Assembly (NCBI GenBank): GCA_029706075.1
Contig: JAINUG010000108.1
Span: 1,922,001-1,986,000, forward strand
Origin: Aldrovandia affinis
Taxonomy: Eukaryota > Chordata > Actinopteri > Notacanthiformes > Halosauridae
Direction: 5' to 3'
DNA length: 64,000 bases
Positions 32,990 to 45,735 of the stretch are shown piece by piece. Position 1 is the stretch's first letter; each line of letters opens with the position of its first letter. Both the position numbers and the translations under genes were made by a program. The notes under the pieces are model-generated. The model was not told where the DNA came from. It worked only from the letters and a program-made list of their open reading frames with translations, and did not search any database.

Positions 32990-33445
32990 CACTATAGATT
33001 ATGTCACAGAAATCCACGATGGAATTAATAGCAATACTAAAATTTGTTTCCTTGATTTCCTTGCCTCTGCAAATGGCATGGGTAAATTTGAAACTGCCAT
33101 TTTTTGTAAAACAACAGATATAAATACCATCTTATATGCGCTAAGCCATCACCCTAAACAGATGAGACAGGATCCCATACGGCCAATTCTTAATGCAAAT
33201 TTGCAGTGATGAAGCTGATTATGAAATCAAAGCAATTGATATGCAGCAACGTTTTTTACCAAGAGGTTATAAGAGAGGTTCAGTGATGAGAACATTTGAT
33301 CGAGCCAAAAATAAAATGAGAGATGACCTTCTAAACCCTGCCACTATAGACGAAGCTCAGTGAAGTTACCTTTGCTCTGAGTACAGCTCTGTGTCCCATG
33401 AGATCAGAAAGATCATTTTGGAACATTGGAGGATATTAAACTGTG
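32990..33445 (+). pseudogene. Penelope-like retroelement reverse-transcriptase fragment
   Basis: The plus strand translates in one frame as ICFLDFLASANGMGKFETA, IFCKTTDINTILYALSHHP, then SDEADYEIKAIDMQQRFLP, RGYKRGSVMRTFDRAKNKM, a stop, then EYSSVSHEIRKIILEHWRIL. The order FLDF, K-TD-N, SxHP, RF-RGY, HWxIL is the C-terminal part of Penelope-like reverse transcriptases (Neptune/Poseidon type). Upstream palm motifs and the GIY-YIG endonuclease are not seen, so it is a short dead remnant. Confidence 0.75.
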
Positions 33446-34300
33446 ATTCCTAGATTTTGTTTTAATTCTTAAAAAAAGGTTAAATTTTAAAAGACACATC
33501 TATGTATAGACCTCTTTGCCCTAAGAATAACTGGCTCCACATACTCGGCAACCATCGTTGTGGACGACGTACGCACGCTGTTCCAACATATATGAGAAGG
33601 AAACATTGAATCACCCGCATGCTGGCGAAGGATTTTATCAATTTTTATGTTGTTTCGTGATAAAATTGCGTAATAAAACTGCACAGCTACGAAATGTCAT
33701 GGTTGTTTACGGTGATAAATGTCAGTTCAATACGGTATTTTCGTCAAACGGACAAACCAAACGTCCCCAACCTTTAAAACTGCACCCCCCCGGTCCGCGA
33801 AATAAATGAACTGAGCCATACGTCCGCGAAATGAATCAATATGTGACTATGTAACACAGTAAAAATTTGGCTCTTAGTCTCTGAGACATTATAAAGACAG
33901 ACCATGGTCCTGCAGCAACCTTTAGGTTTATAGGTCTATAAAACATCTTACCCTCACCAAGGGGTGGAGGTATATAAAAAAAACACTTACTACGAAGAGA
34001 AGATTTTTTCTTTCCTTCTTTCTTTCTTTTTCTTTAAGTACAATGGAACCTCGTGGTTTAAATGAGTCATTGGATCTAAGTGCATATTTGTCTGTATCAC
34101 AACATTATAGGCACACCGATTATATGAATGTGTGCTTAAGTATGCTTGGATAAATTAAGTGTGCTTTGATAATTTGGTGGCTTGTCCCACCTATTTGTTG
34201 ACTGTTATTGCCTGAGAGTGATGTTTTGACTGTTGAACGCATGTTTTGTTGTGTCAACTGTTCATTGACTGATTGTCTCATATGATACACCTGTAGTGCA

Positions 34301-34380
34301 GCCGCCTGTACTCACCTGTATGTACGCCGCCTGTACTCACCTGTATGTACGCCGCCTGTACTCACCTGTATGTCCGCCGC
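34301..34380. repeat. 25-bp minisatellite, about 3.2 units
   Basis: Unit GCCGCCTGTACTCACCTG plus TATGTAC, starting at 34301, 34326 and 34351; the last full unit has one change. Confidence 0.92.
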
Positions 34381-34392
34381 CCGGGGAGTTCT

Positions 34393-34460
34393 AGTCTACA
34401 TGGGGCGAACCTGATGAAGCGACAGTGAAATGCATCGTTCGCATCCTAGTTTGTCATTAA
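34393..34460 (+). ncRNA. Hammerhead-ribozyme-like motif
   Basis: CTGATGA (34411-34417) and GAAA (34427-34430), with ATGC/GCAT able to form a short stem III, followed by C at the expected cleavage position (34445). These match the hammerhead core. Stem II is short, and stem I pairing (GCGAAC with GTTTGT) is offset by three bases, so activity is doubtful. Penelope-like elements are known to carry minimal hammerheads, and a Penelope fragment lies 1 kb upstream on the same strand. Confidence 0.4.
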
Positions 34461-34616
34461 ACAAAGCCTCTGATGCCATAAGGTCTCATCCTTTTCTGCG
34501 GTGTGCAGTTTACAAAGTGCCATCAATAGGTGGCTTCCGTGCTTTTTTAAATGTGTATCTTGCCGTAACCAGCACCTCATATTAACACCTTGTACAGAAG
34601 GCTTTTCTAAGGTTTT

Positions 34617-34629
34617 CACACACACACAT

Positions 34630-34673
<44 letters not shown>

Positions 34674-34674
34674 G
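34617..34674. repeat. (CA)n(TA)n microsatellite
   Basis: CA run interrupted by TG, ending in TATATATATATG. Confidence 0.95.
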
Positions 34675-35439
34675 AGAGAGACACACAAATGTTTTTCCAT
34701 CTATCATGCAGTGTCACCTTCCAAACTCTACCCATCTCAAGTACACCACAGCCAGACATAGTTATATTTAGTGCCATCTTGCGCACTCTGTAAAGACTGT
34801 CCCTAACATCCACATCGCTCAGTCACATTTTGTTTCTACATGATTTCTTCTCCACTACCAGTGCTTTCATTTTGTAACATGAAGAGCTGGTAGGATGAAA
34901 TCCCCAAATAATGAAAGATTATCCATTTGTCCTTCCCTTGTTTCCCCTCTTGTTCTATGTGAAATGAATTAGACTCAGGCTGACAGTAGGTACGTGGGGA
35001 CCTGTCCCTCCCTGATTTGTGTTTAGACCGAGATGAGATGGTAACCTAGGTAACAAACGAGCCCCGCACCACCACGATGCCTTCTCTTCAACCTGGATGT
35101 CACGTATGGCTTTGTGGATTGCGCCTTTGTCTTAAACGCTGGGCCCACGGGCACTTCTTAATGGAAGGGAAGGCATTGCTGCACGCCGTACGTGAATATG
35201 TGTTCTGAACTCGGATAATGGAGTCTGGTGAAGTCCCTGCTGATCGTACCGGAGTGTCAGTCTGCTGACAGGACCTTTCTGTTATTGGGTTTGCCTGTTC
35301 CGTGAATGTCGCTGTCAAAAGGCAAACCTTGTTTTTGAGAAACTTCTTTGATGACTCTTTTTTTTTCTCCCTTTCTTATTCGCTGTGGATGTTCACAGTT
35401 CACCTGTCCCTCTGATGCAGTTGACATTCTCTGTTGCAG

Positions 35440-35492
35440 AGCCATAATGGAGCACAAGGAGCTGCTGAAGGTGGCGTGGGACTGGCAGATAG
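35440..35492 (+). CDS. slc35f1: slc35f1 exon 6
   Basis: A 53-bp exon with acceptor TCTCTGTTGCAG and donor ATAG/GTGAGA. It completes the Leu codon begun in exon 5 and leaves one G. It encodes AIMEHKELLKVAWDWQI, the short loop between helices that is nearly invariant in SLC35F1. It is too short to find by ORF scanning; it was identified from phase and the family sequence. Confidence 0.95.
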
Positions 35493-35657
35493 GTGAGATA
35501 TCACAATTTACATCACACTGAGCTGTTTAGAGACACGTCGGTCGGAAACAACGGCAGTGGGGAAGCGAAGTAATGATTAAACATTGCCAGGCTGAGATGG
35601 AATTGATTGCCCCCCGTCTTCTGTAGGCATAATGCCAAAACCAACCCCCACTCCACA

Positions 35658-35686
35658 CCCCCCCCCCACACACACACACACACACT
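35658..35686. repeat. poly-C/(CA)n tract
   Basis: C run followed by CA repeats. Confidence 0.9.
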
Positions 35687-36387
35687 CCACAGGAATACCA
35701 CAGACCACAGAAGCAATTGGTTAGGCCCGAAGCAGCATCGCAGTCAGATCCTGCTGCTGATAGAGTGTGGAGAAGGTTCTAGTGCTGAGATAGATTGGGG
35801 GCAGTGCAGACAATAGAGGCTGCCAGATGAGGTGTGAGTCTGCCCTGTGACATCCAGGGGAGAGCGCCTGTCCCTGGGCAGGGAAAACACATGAAACTAG
35901 TCGATGGTCTGTGCCCAGAAAATACACTCTTCCTTTGCTTCTTTTTTTATTTTCTCAGACGCGCTTGGATGCACGTGTGCTTAATGCTTACCGACAGCCG
36001 TGAAGATAATTCTCGGGTTGAAAATCGGGGGGAGCAACTGGTGACAATTGAAGCAGTCGCACAAACACGTCTGAAGTTGAGCCTCGAGTGATACAGCACA
36101 ATTGCGGAAGTCTATAATTACCGGATTTGTATTCTGAAGGGCTGCCTTGCTAATGCAGCATACGAATGCCACGGAAGGCGTTCCGCGCGGTCCCATCCAC
36201 ATGGCCACTCGGGCCTATTTGAAGCCTGAGCCCTGTCACGGGCATCGACCGCGTCGGCCGCAAGAGTTGCATTTTGAAGTCGTGAGTGAAACACTGGCCT
36301 CTTGTGGGACGATGAAGTGGAACAGGTGGCATTCCTGAGAAACACATTCCACGCCCCGTTATCCCTCTTAGAAAGTAATCAGGTCCC

Positions 36388-36406
36388 TTTTTTTTTTTTT
36401 TTTTTT
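36388..36406. repeat. poly-T homopolymer
   Basis: A run of about 19 T immediately precedes GCAG, creating a decoy acceptor-like site deep in intron 6. Confidence 0.9.
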
Positions 36407-37814
36407 GCAGACTGTGATGTGAACATACAATTACAATTCGCAGTTTTGTCATCTGGCAGACGCTTGTGCGTGCGCATCCCGTCCCTCATAAAGAAGTGTT
36501 CCCGATGTGCATATTTCCATATTTCATATGGTAATGCGTCAATTTGGCAGAGCAATGACTAACATGTAGTGCACATCAGAGCAGCTCAAATGACTTCCCA
36601 CCTAATCCTCTTCAGTGTTCCCATTCTCTTTGTTTCGAACCCAGACATGTCTTTCAGAACGTCAGCGGTTGGGTAGTATCCCAGGAGACGCCGGCTTCTC
36701 ACAGTGTTATTAGTGAGTTGCCGTGACTTGCTGGGTGTGTCATTAGCTGTCACTACCGTCAGGAATAAGGGCGCCAGAGGGATGGAAGCTCTCGGCCAAG
36801 ATTGAGCTGCCCTAGAGAAAAAAAAAAAACGAGGGCTCGGTCATGTAAAATGTATGGCAGACTCACAAAGATCCTTCCAATGGTGTTCAGATCACCATGT
36901 GCAACCACACCATCCGTACACCACCTTCTCCCATGGGCATGTGTTCCTTTGCGTTTGGTCGTTACTTGCATAGCTGACAGGTGTCTGTTATAGCAGGTTG
37001 CAATGTGTGAGGTATTTCAAATGCACCTCAGCGGTTCTATGAGGAAAAACAACCCAGGGAGAGTGCATGGTGTGACACATCCATATATACACTACGTGCA
37101 TTTGGTTCGCTTTTAAGTACTTATCAGCTTCTGAAGAATTCATTCAAATGAATTCCAAGCTCCGTTTCGATGTACTGCGAGATAAACCTTTGTTCACTTC
37201 TCAATTTTTCACTATTATTATGAAAGCACATATGATTTGTTTGGAAGATTTTGTTTAATATTCATGGTGCTGTTATCTGGGTCGATGTTGTCGCCACACC
37301 GTTCGGAAATAGCTCAGAGAGACACTTAATCTAAGTTTAGAATCAGGTGTGTGCTGACAGCTCTCTGATGTGTTTGGTTGCCAGACACAAATAAACAAGT
37401 CGTTTAAATAAATCATGAGGCCTTCTGTTTGGTCACAGTACACAACCAATAATTAGCGGGCCCCTGAGGAAGCTGTGCATTTGCCAGGAAATACACACCA
37501 ATGCAAAAGGTTACATATTCAGTTACAATACACTAACACCTGTGGAAGATCCAAGGTTTACATTTAATTTATTGCATCGTTCAAAAATGGGATAATTAGT
37601 TAAAACCATCAGGCGAATTAGTCCTCTCCTTCTCATGGGCCATGCTTGTTTATGTATAACTGATCACCCTTTTACCAGCGTGGTTACTCCTTCTTTTTCT
37701 TTTGTGCCTAACGTAATTAAACTGCAATTTAAAACAAAATGTACGATAATAAACCTTTTGAAAGCATAAATAACAATAACTGCTCAAACAGTACATTGTC
37801 CAGATTCATAATAT

Positions 37815-37860
37815 AATAATATATATGCCATTTAGCAGACGCTTTTTGGCTTACAATCCA
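37815..37860 (-). repeat. SINE family B tail fragment
   Basis: TATATATGCCATTTAGCAGA followed by CGCTTTTTGGCTTACA is the complement of the family B 3' end; no head. Confidence 0.6.
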
Positions 37861-38701
37861 GATTAAATGCTGATGATCAGTATTTGCAAGGGGAAACATT
37901 GAATGGGTTATTGTAGAGGGCTATGCTCATAGTACATTTATGGTGCTAAATTTAGCAGAAATAGAAGAGAAATGAAATCGTCAACTGTAGCAGCTTAACC
38001 GTGAAGATGGTGGAACGCGATGGGCGAGCTGCGTTTGGTGGCATTTTTACTGGTAGTAAAACTGGGGAATGCGGAAATGATTTGGGGGGCATTTACGCCA
38101 ACCTCTGAAAGCAAGAACCTTGGACAAGAGCGTACTGTTTGCATTTTCGTTGGAGACAAATTATAGTTATCGCTCTGTTTTTCTTCCTCTCTGTCATTTG
38201 AAGAAGTAAAGAAGACTTTGCCCTTCCCAAAAGCATTTTGACATGAAAGCCCGAGAAATGAACGAGCAGGTAATTGTATTACGTAAGTGCCTGTGAATCC
38301 AATTACAGTGCTGCCGGACGGGAGGTCATCTAAAGATCTCCCGCGGAACGACCTTCTTTCCTCTGACGTCTGATTGTCGTTTCGCCGACATTGTTTTCAC
38401 GGTACCGCTAGGATTTGGCCCTCTCCCTTTCACCCTGATGTCTTTGTTTTTAAGAGAAACACACACAAGTGCCCATCATAATTTCCCCTGAACATTTTAT
38501 TCACAGATGAAATATGCATGAAATGACTTTCTGTCTCTGGTACATTTTGCTGTTGATTTGACTGACAGTTGGTGGCATACATGAAAATTACATGTATTAA
38601 AACCGTTTAAAAAATGCCATCTGCCTGGAGTTATATTGAATATTCTAGCATGTGTGAGGGGACATTTTTCAACGGTCACGTTCCTGTCTCTTCTGCCTCA
38701 G

Positions 38702-38856
38702 GGTTTCTGTATATTGGGTTCAGCGCCTGCATGTTTGGCCTGTACAGCTTCATGCCAGTGGTGATCAGAAGAACCAGCGCCACCGCGGTCAACCTGTCCC
38801 TGCTGACCGCCGACCTCTACAGCCTCTTCTGCGGCCTGTTCCTGTTCCAGTACAGG
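38702..38856 (+). CDS. slc35f1: slc35f1 exon 7
   Basis: Acceptor TCTTCTGCCTCAG, donor TACAGG/GTGAGC. It completes a Gly codon and ends in phase 0. It reads [20 protein letters not shown], then [20 protein letters not shown] and [11 protein letters not shown]: the penultimate helices, with the [18 protein letters not shown] stretch typical of the SLC35F DMT domain, where the transport path closes in related carriers. A poly-pyrimidine tract precedes the acceptor. No frame disruption. Confidence 0.96.
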
Positions 38857-39127
38857 GTGAGCAACACCCCCTCACGTCCTGGATCGGCTCCCTTCTTACT
38901 GCTGTGCTTACCCACAATGCACTACTAATGCTAATGCAAGGCCCGTATCTGTTTCTGGACTTCTGCTCTTAACTATTTAATTAGACCAATCATTTGTGCA
39001 AACTGACACTTTTGCTACATTTACTGATAAGCTCATGACTTGCAGCTGAAGACCATTCTCGTGTCCCTATATGAAACGTTTTACTGAGGGCTAACCAACG
39101 AGTGAACTGACATTGGTGTATACATAT

Positions 39128-39215
39128 AATTAGCTAAATGAGCCACGGTAACTGGTGGAAACAAAAACCTGCATACACACCAGCCCTCCAGGACTGGAAT
39201 TGCCCACCCCTGCAC
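39128..39215. repeat. MITE-like dispersed repeat end
   Basis: AAACAAAAACCTGCATACAC followed by CCCTCCAGGACTGGAATTGC and CCACCCCTG is a terminal signature repeated across fish genomes, and it resembles 9290-9390. Confidence 0.6.
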
Positions 39216-42200
39216 TACACACTGTGTGACATTGCCTCCTTATCTCCTTTCACCCTTCTTTAATGAGGACGTCCAAGAAATGAGTACTCAATGACTTATA
39301 CAATCCAGTGCCCTGGGAGTGACCACAAACTCATGATCAACATTTGTTTTCATCTTCATAATCCCCCCAAAACGTCAGGGTCAGGGTATCAGCGTTGGCG
39401 GTTAAATATATTCATCAGCTGCTAATCCAAACATTACTGTACGGCTATTTGTATTCAGTGCATTTTTCATGTTTCTCTGAATTATTTTGTTTTTATGCGA
39501 TCTCTAGGACCTGTTCCATTTGAGACAGTGCCCAGCTGCATATTTCTGTGGCCGCTAAGTCGGCAAAGTGAAAAAAGTGATGGTAAGCCAGTGAGTGAGG
39601 GACAGCGAGGGTAGCCTGCCGACGGCTTCACTCGAGCACAAAGGCAATTTATCCCGGGATGCCAGCGACAATTCAGTTCCCTCAAAGTGAGCTTTCAGTT
39701 TTGGACACTGTCATTATTGTCAAGGGGACCAGCAGAACACAGCCATTTTGTTATGGTTGACAATAGGAAATTTGACATTTTTTCTTTTTTTTTGGCTCTG
39801 AATCACATAAATCAGATTATGCGGAGAGACAAAACAGAAGATTTAAAAAGGGTGGCGTTGAGTTAACCTCGCCTCTGCGCTTAATAGCCTGTCTGCGGTT
39901 TCCCTTTGTCTGCTCCCGCCTCCGTGTCTGAGTGTGCCGGGACAGACGGCGTTTGCTGGGCCGTGATCGGTATTGATAACAGCTGACACCAAGGCACGGC
40001 AGATCGGTTTTCGCTCTTGGTAAATAAATCTCCAGGCGCGGCGGTGTTACCGCCTCTGTGTGAAGTAAACGGTTCCGCACCTGCAGATTAATTGTGGCCG
40101 GGGAGGCGCTTGGATTATGTTCGTTTTTTTTCCACGGCGAGCGGCCGTACGGCACGCTGTGACGCTCGCCCTTGTAGCTCTGCAGGACCTGAATCAAACG
40201 TGCTCATTTGAATTATTCGGACAGTGCGGGGTGGTGGCGCAGCAGTGAACTCCCCTCCGCGTGGATACCTGTCGCCTCCGCTTGTCTTCGGCTCCCCGGG
40301 TTACGGGGCCCTGAAGAAATGCTGTACTCAGAGACTGACAGAGTGTAACCGGCAATATGACAGGCTCCTTCAGGACTAGAATGCCGTTGGGCATACTGGC
40401 TCTGCCTGGCCTGGCCTTTTCATGTACGAGCGCTCGGTGGAGGTGGAACTGTAAGGTGCCCCCGTTACCCACATCCACCGTGCCCCCCCCCCCCTCCCCT
40501 GGAGCAGTTTACCTGCTGCTGTTTTTTAAATGAGGCCCTCTGCAATGCTGAAGGACCCACTGCTCAATGAGATCGATCCGCATGATCACACCTAAGGACA
40601 GATGCACATCTAAGAGCCATTACACAATCCCCTCTCTCCGTCGCCCCTTGGGACATTTTCACACACGAGCCTGGGAGCAAGACGACTAAAACACAAAGGC
40701 CACGCGGCCTTAGAGGCTTTGGGAGCCCATCGCATTATACGGTCAATGCGAAGCACTATTTTTAACCACCTTCCTTTGAGAACGAAAACGGTTGATGGAG
40801 GCAGCGCTTTTTAATTGCCATTTCTTGCAGAGAACTGCTTGTTAAAGCCTATTAATCGTAAGTTGTGTGACTGGGGGTGCTCAGAGCCAGATAGATGTGA
40901 TTAAATGTGAATGATTGAATTCCTCTTTGTGGTTGCCAACTGAACAGGGGATACAGCCACATAAATGAGTTCATTTATTTCCACCAAATGAGTAACCCAT
41001 CAGCGTTGTTGCGCTCGGTGTCTGATGGCAAACACGTTTAGGTCTAGCATTTAGGTCGTAATTGTGTGTAAAGCAACACAGTAACGGCGTTTAATCAACC
41101 AGGGCAGACACTATTTCACTGTGAAGCTCATGTGTACATGTGACCAGTACATGTGCATAGGCCTCCATTTGCATTCTGGTCCCAGCACATCCATCACTGC
41201 CCTCACTTACCCTGGATTTATAAGTATTACAGACCAGAGGAATAATTCATTATAATCCAGTATGTGTTGAGAAACCAATTCCATTGTACCACTCACATCA
41301 AGCCCAGACATTATTAATGGGAATAAGGTTCCTGCAGAAATAAGCCACGTGTATCTGAATTCAAAAAGGTACCACTTACCGTCTGGCCGTGAAACGAGTA
41401 CGCAAACCATTTTGATTGCGATTACGTTTCTCCTCTATCTATTCACGTTTGTTATTGTGATCCACTGGTGGCGGGGGAAAAAGCAACAAGGGGAGAAGAA
41501 TGGTCTGCCTACGTTTTCTCGTTCTTTATCTCCTCTTCTGCACACGCTTCACACTGTCTGGGGAATATATATTTCGCTGGCCTATTTGTTCTCTCGGGGC
41601 TACCTCGGAGTGCCCGTGAATTCACAAATAACCCTCTCTGAGGGTCCCACTCACCTCTGTTTCAGTGAAACGGTCAATGTCATTAAAAACACAATTAAAA
41701 TGTGTCATTGACACACATTCATTAACTGTGTGTCGTTTCTGAGCCACTGAAGCCGAAGGATGGAACAGTGTAGTCCGTATTGCGAATGGGCCGAGGATGA
41801 GGTCTCTGCCCTGCATTGATTTCAGCTGTGAAGGACAGCGCTATTACAGGCTAGGCACCCGCAGAACCAATTGACGGACAAAAAAACAACACATTATTTG
41901 GCACTAAGTGTAAAAAGGAGACTTTAGGACAGCACTCTGCCTTTGTGGATATTTACTGAATCAAAAAAATGACCGCATTTTACATTTCCATCAGGCAGGG
42001 TAGGTGTCCAATTTGAAATTTGGGCTTTTTTGACTTTTTTTTCTGAGGCCTGTCTCATGAAGGAAGTCCAACATAGTCAGGGTATTGTTGCGTTAGTTGG
42101 CTACACAAAGCTAACCTGTCTCACAAGTGGTGGTTTTCAACTCGCTCTGTCAACCCTGGTTTTTCCGATGGACCTATGAGCACGTGCACACAAAAGGGGC

Positions 42201-42287
42201 GGCATTTGTAACACAGCCAATCGCATGCAACAGGGACAGATACTGTTTCACAAAGCAGGATTGGTGGGTTAGCGAGCTAACTTTGGG

Positions 42288-42846
42288 CTTAACCCTGGGT
42301 TTTTGGTCTCACGACTGTGGCTCACCCAGGGCTGTGGTGATGGGAATGTGAGTGCAATCTATTGCACCAATCACTCTCGGATTGACAAAATTACACAGCA
42401 GTTAATATGCAACAGTACATTTATTTATATAACTATATAAACTGTATGTTTGCTCAGGTTGTCCGCATCACCAACGGAATACATATATGTACAGGTGGCT
42501 AGAAAACGTAGGGCAATACATACAGTTCGCTGCACAGTGATCGCATGGCTTCGATGAGTGGCATTTGTGACATGTGTCTCTAGAAGCTTGCAAAGATACA
42601 ATATTCCCTCCATGGAGAATCTGCATCTCTGATATAAAAAAAATCTGATTATGCAATTCTCTAGAAATGGTGAGGCCATTTTCCAGAGAGCTGATTGGTG
42701 AGGGGGCGGCCTTTTATAGGATTGGATCTGTTAGCTTGAACCTAACCTACTCTGGAGCAGGTTAGGTTCGTGGCTTATGTTACCATGGTGATGCAACCTG
42801 GTTAAAAGTGAGCCATAGGTGTGAGACCGAAACCCAGTGTTAAGCC
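42288..42846. mobile_element. DNA element with about 40-bp terminal inverted repeats
   Basis: GGGCTTAACCCTGGGTTT followed by GGTCTCAC and TGGCTCAC at the left end is mirrored by GTGAGCCA, GTGAGACC and AAACCCAGTGTTAAGCCC at the right end: about 40 bp with few mismatches. The 560-bp interior includes a perfect hairpin (GAACCTAACCT mirrored, 42738-42769) and no transposase. TIR length and interior suggest a Harbinger-like MITE, but a target duplication could not be set. Confidence 0.75.
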
Positions 42847-45735
42847 CAATTTGTTGTAAAGGGCAATAGATTCGGACTGGAATTCTTTAGCTTGTACATC
42901 ATTGTACGTAAAAATTGTCCAGCTGAAATTTTGTCAAATAATATATGCAGGATGTCGACTCCTTGCAAAAATAATTGTATTGCGATCAGTGGGTTTCGAT
43001 AAAAGAGCTTACCCAAACCATTATAGATGCAGAGATAAATGGATGGACTGGATTCCTTTTTACACTTTCTATATTTATGTCCATGGACTCTGAACTTCTT
43101 CTGCATTTTCTTACATTTCAAATACCTGTGTGGAGCTTTAGCACTTCTCTTTCTATTATTTGATAGTACTTTGCAATTTTTGTTCTTGTTTAGCTCAAGG
43201 TGAACCTCACCTAACACCCATCTCTCTGTATTGACATTCTCCACATTTGACATTGACATTTTCCAACAACAAAAAGCTACTTTAACTGTAAAACTGCCAT
43301 AACAATGTACACTTGACTTGAAATGCTGACTTAACTTTTTGCCCTCTGCTGTTAAGCTCTAAGGATTGCAATTGTTCCACCACTTTTTTCTTCTCATAAT
43401 GAAATGTGAAATATGATTAATATTGCAAGTATTCAAGGTTTCTGTATCTGTGACCAGGGGAACTAAATCTGGAGCAAACGTTCTCTAATTATGGCTGGAA
43501 AAATACCACGACTGTTCTAGGAAATAGACAACATGCTGTCGGGATGCTGAGGCCAGGAATATCAATGTCCAGGGTTGGCAGACAATATTGACGATATCAA
43601 ATCCGCAATGTGTTTCAACTCAAAGCAGACAAGCACAACCACGTAGCACTACTCCAGCCCAGTATCAGTACATATGATTGAGTTATAATCTTAATAATAA
43701 TAATCATCATCATCATCATAAACTTCATCATTTGTTGAAAGCTCTTTGACTGCACAATGCTGTAGAAACAAAGTTCTCTCCCTTACTTTGAGCAGAATAA
43801 TGCAATATGCGGTATGCGTTTATCAGGAACATTTAAAGGACATTTCTGGAACAGAAAACCATGCATGCAAAGGACCAAACTCTCCATTCAAACAGCATGA
43901 ACCCAAACAACCATCTGTGGGAAGCTGTGTGCAGGATCCATGACTACATATACCTACATGTATGTAAGAAATGAATCATTCATCTGCATTTTTCTTTTAT
44001 TACACACGCACACTTATCATTTATATATGTACAGTACATCAGCTAATTATATCCATCGCAGTTAAGTCCAGAGTCTGGCAGTCATTGGAGCACAAATGTT
44101 GGACTGGATGCAAGTTCATAATAGTTTTATAAGTACATAAGATTAGTTTTAAGCGGCTTCACACTGTGCTCTGAATTAACTATAGCTGTAAAAGGACATA
44201 CTGTAGCCGAAATGAGAAATAAACAGCTGTTTCCAATCGGTGTTATCACCCACCGCGGAGACAGCAGTCGTTTAGCGACCTGATGTTGGAAAGGAGAGCA
44301 CAGATGAGAGTCGTGCCATAATTAGGCTTGATTTGAAGGGAAGCAGCCAGCGTTTTCTTCTTTGGCACTAATTGCGTTTCAATTGCAGTCAGAGTGTTAT
44401 AGAAATATCACAGTCCCCTATTGAAAGCAGCGGTTGCATTCATATTTACACTTAGCGATTTCATTGGAAATCAAAGGTTTTAAATGGAACATGGTGAAGG
44501 GCCGGATTGGAAAGGGGTCTTCAGCTTCCTCGGAGGCCGATTCATAAAAAAAAATTCAAGAATTGCTAGGCTGTTTCACTGCATCGATACACGCGCGTTG
44601 TTGTTATAGTCAGGGTGGCAAGCTTTTGGTCGGAGGGAGACAGACTGGAAATAGCTGCAATGGGAAAGCCATCCCCATTGTTTGGAGAACAAAGAAAGTG
44701 GCATCAGTAAACAGGACAGCATCTGCCCGCAGAGTTTGTGCTGTACATTTTTCACGCTGGTAACTGCTGGATGGAGGGGCTGGAATTGGTCTGTGTTATC
44801 TGTCCGATTGCACTTATTACCGCGGCGCTCGTAACACTCAGTATATGCGGGAGTAGGGCTCGATTCAGACCACGCTGGAGCTTTTCACTGGATCAGCAGT
44901 ATACACACGACGCTTCAGGGATGTGTCCGCCCAACATGTGATGTTGATGTTGTAGAATGCAGCTTTTCCACGACAGGACCGGGCCCTGACAGGCCCACTA
45001 GTGCGTCTTCACCATGAAGCGAGGAGAATAGGGCAGTCTCAAAGAAGGATAATGGCTAGCGCGAAGCCATTTTCTGTTACAAGGCTGACAAATTGAAAAC
45101 AAGATTCAGTGCATCACAGTACACTGTAACTAGGCTGTCCTGCCATGGGAATACATGCAACTTTGTAACTGTCACTGTGTTCCACGACACTAATAAGCCT
45201 GTATTTATAGAAACTATGTTTTAACCGGTGTCCAAAGACGAAAGCTAAAAGTTTTGCATAGCCTTAATTATTTTGCGCAAGTGCCAGAGCAAATGCAAGC
45301 ATTTAATTGGAAAAGTTGTAACTAAGCCAATGCCTGCATTGAAAAAATTATACAGACTTCATTGTTCATGCACTTTGCGTTTCCTATTCCCTTTGCCATT
45401 ATCACAATCATATTTATTATGGTCCATGCTAAGAAATATATATTTTATGGATGGATTCTCATCCTTTTGTGTTTCCCTCCTGGTTCAGCAGGAATGTTCA
45501 CACTTTGAATGATTTGCTTGATGCACAATGTCATTCTGAGATTTAAAAGAGACGCACTCTCTCCACGGTCCGCACCTTAGTTGCTGAACCTCAGGTTTCA
45601 CTCTGACTTTTAATGGACTTCTATTCATCCTATTTCTTTGATATTTTAATTTTGTAGACACCCCCCAACCCCCAGGCTCTTGTTCATTGTGTTTAAAAAG
45701 CCAAGTAAAAAATGTTGACATATATAAATGGTAGA

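Larger units (their letters stand above)
32276..35439 (+). other. slc35f1: slc35f1 intron 5
   Basis: Holds a SINE (32567-32698), a CA microsatellite (32725-32776), a Penelope-like fragment (about 32990-33445), a 25-bp minisatellite (34301-34380), a hammerhead-like motif (34411-34445) and another CA tract (34617-34674). In 33480-34290 and 34700-35430 no gene is visible. Confidence 0.85.
35493..38701 (+). other. slc35f1: slc35f1 intron 6
   Basis: Contains a C/CA tract (35658-35686), poly-T at 36388-36406, and a family B tail fragment at about 37815-37860. No gene was found. Segments 35930-36350 and 38200-38420 are GC-richer and may be conserved, but nothing in the sequence proves it. Confidence 0.85.

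Noticed and set aside
34301-34380. CRISPR-like spaced repeats
   Set aside because: Units are directly adjacent with no spacers, in a vertebrate intron: a minisatellite.
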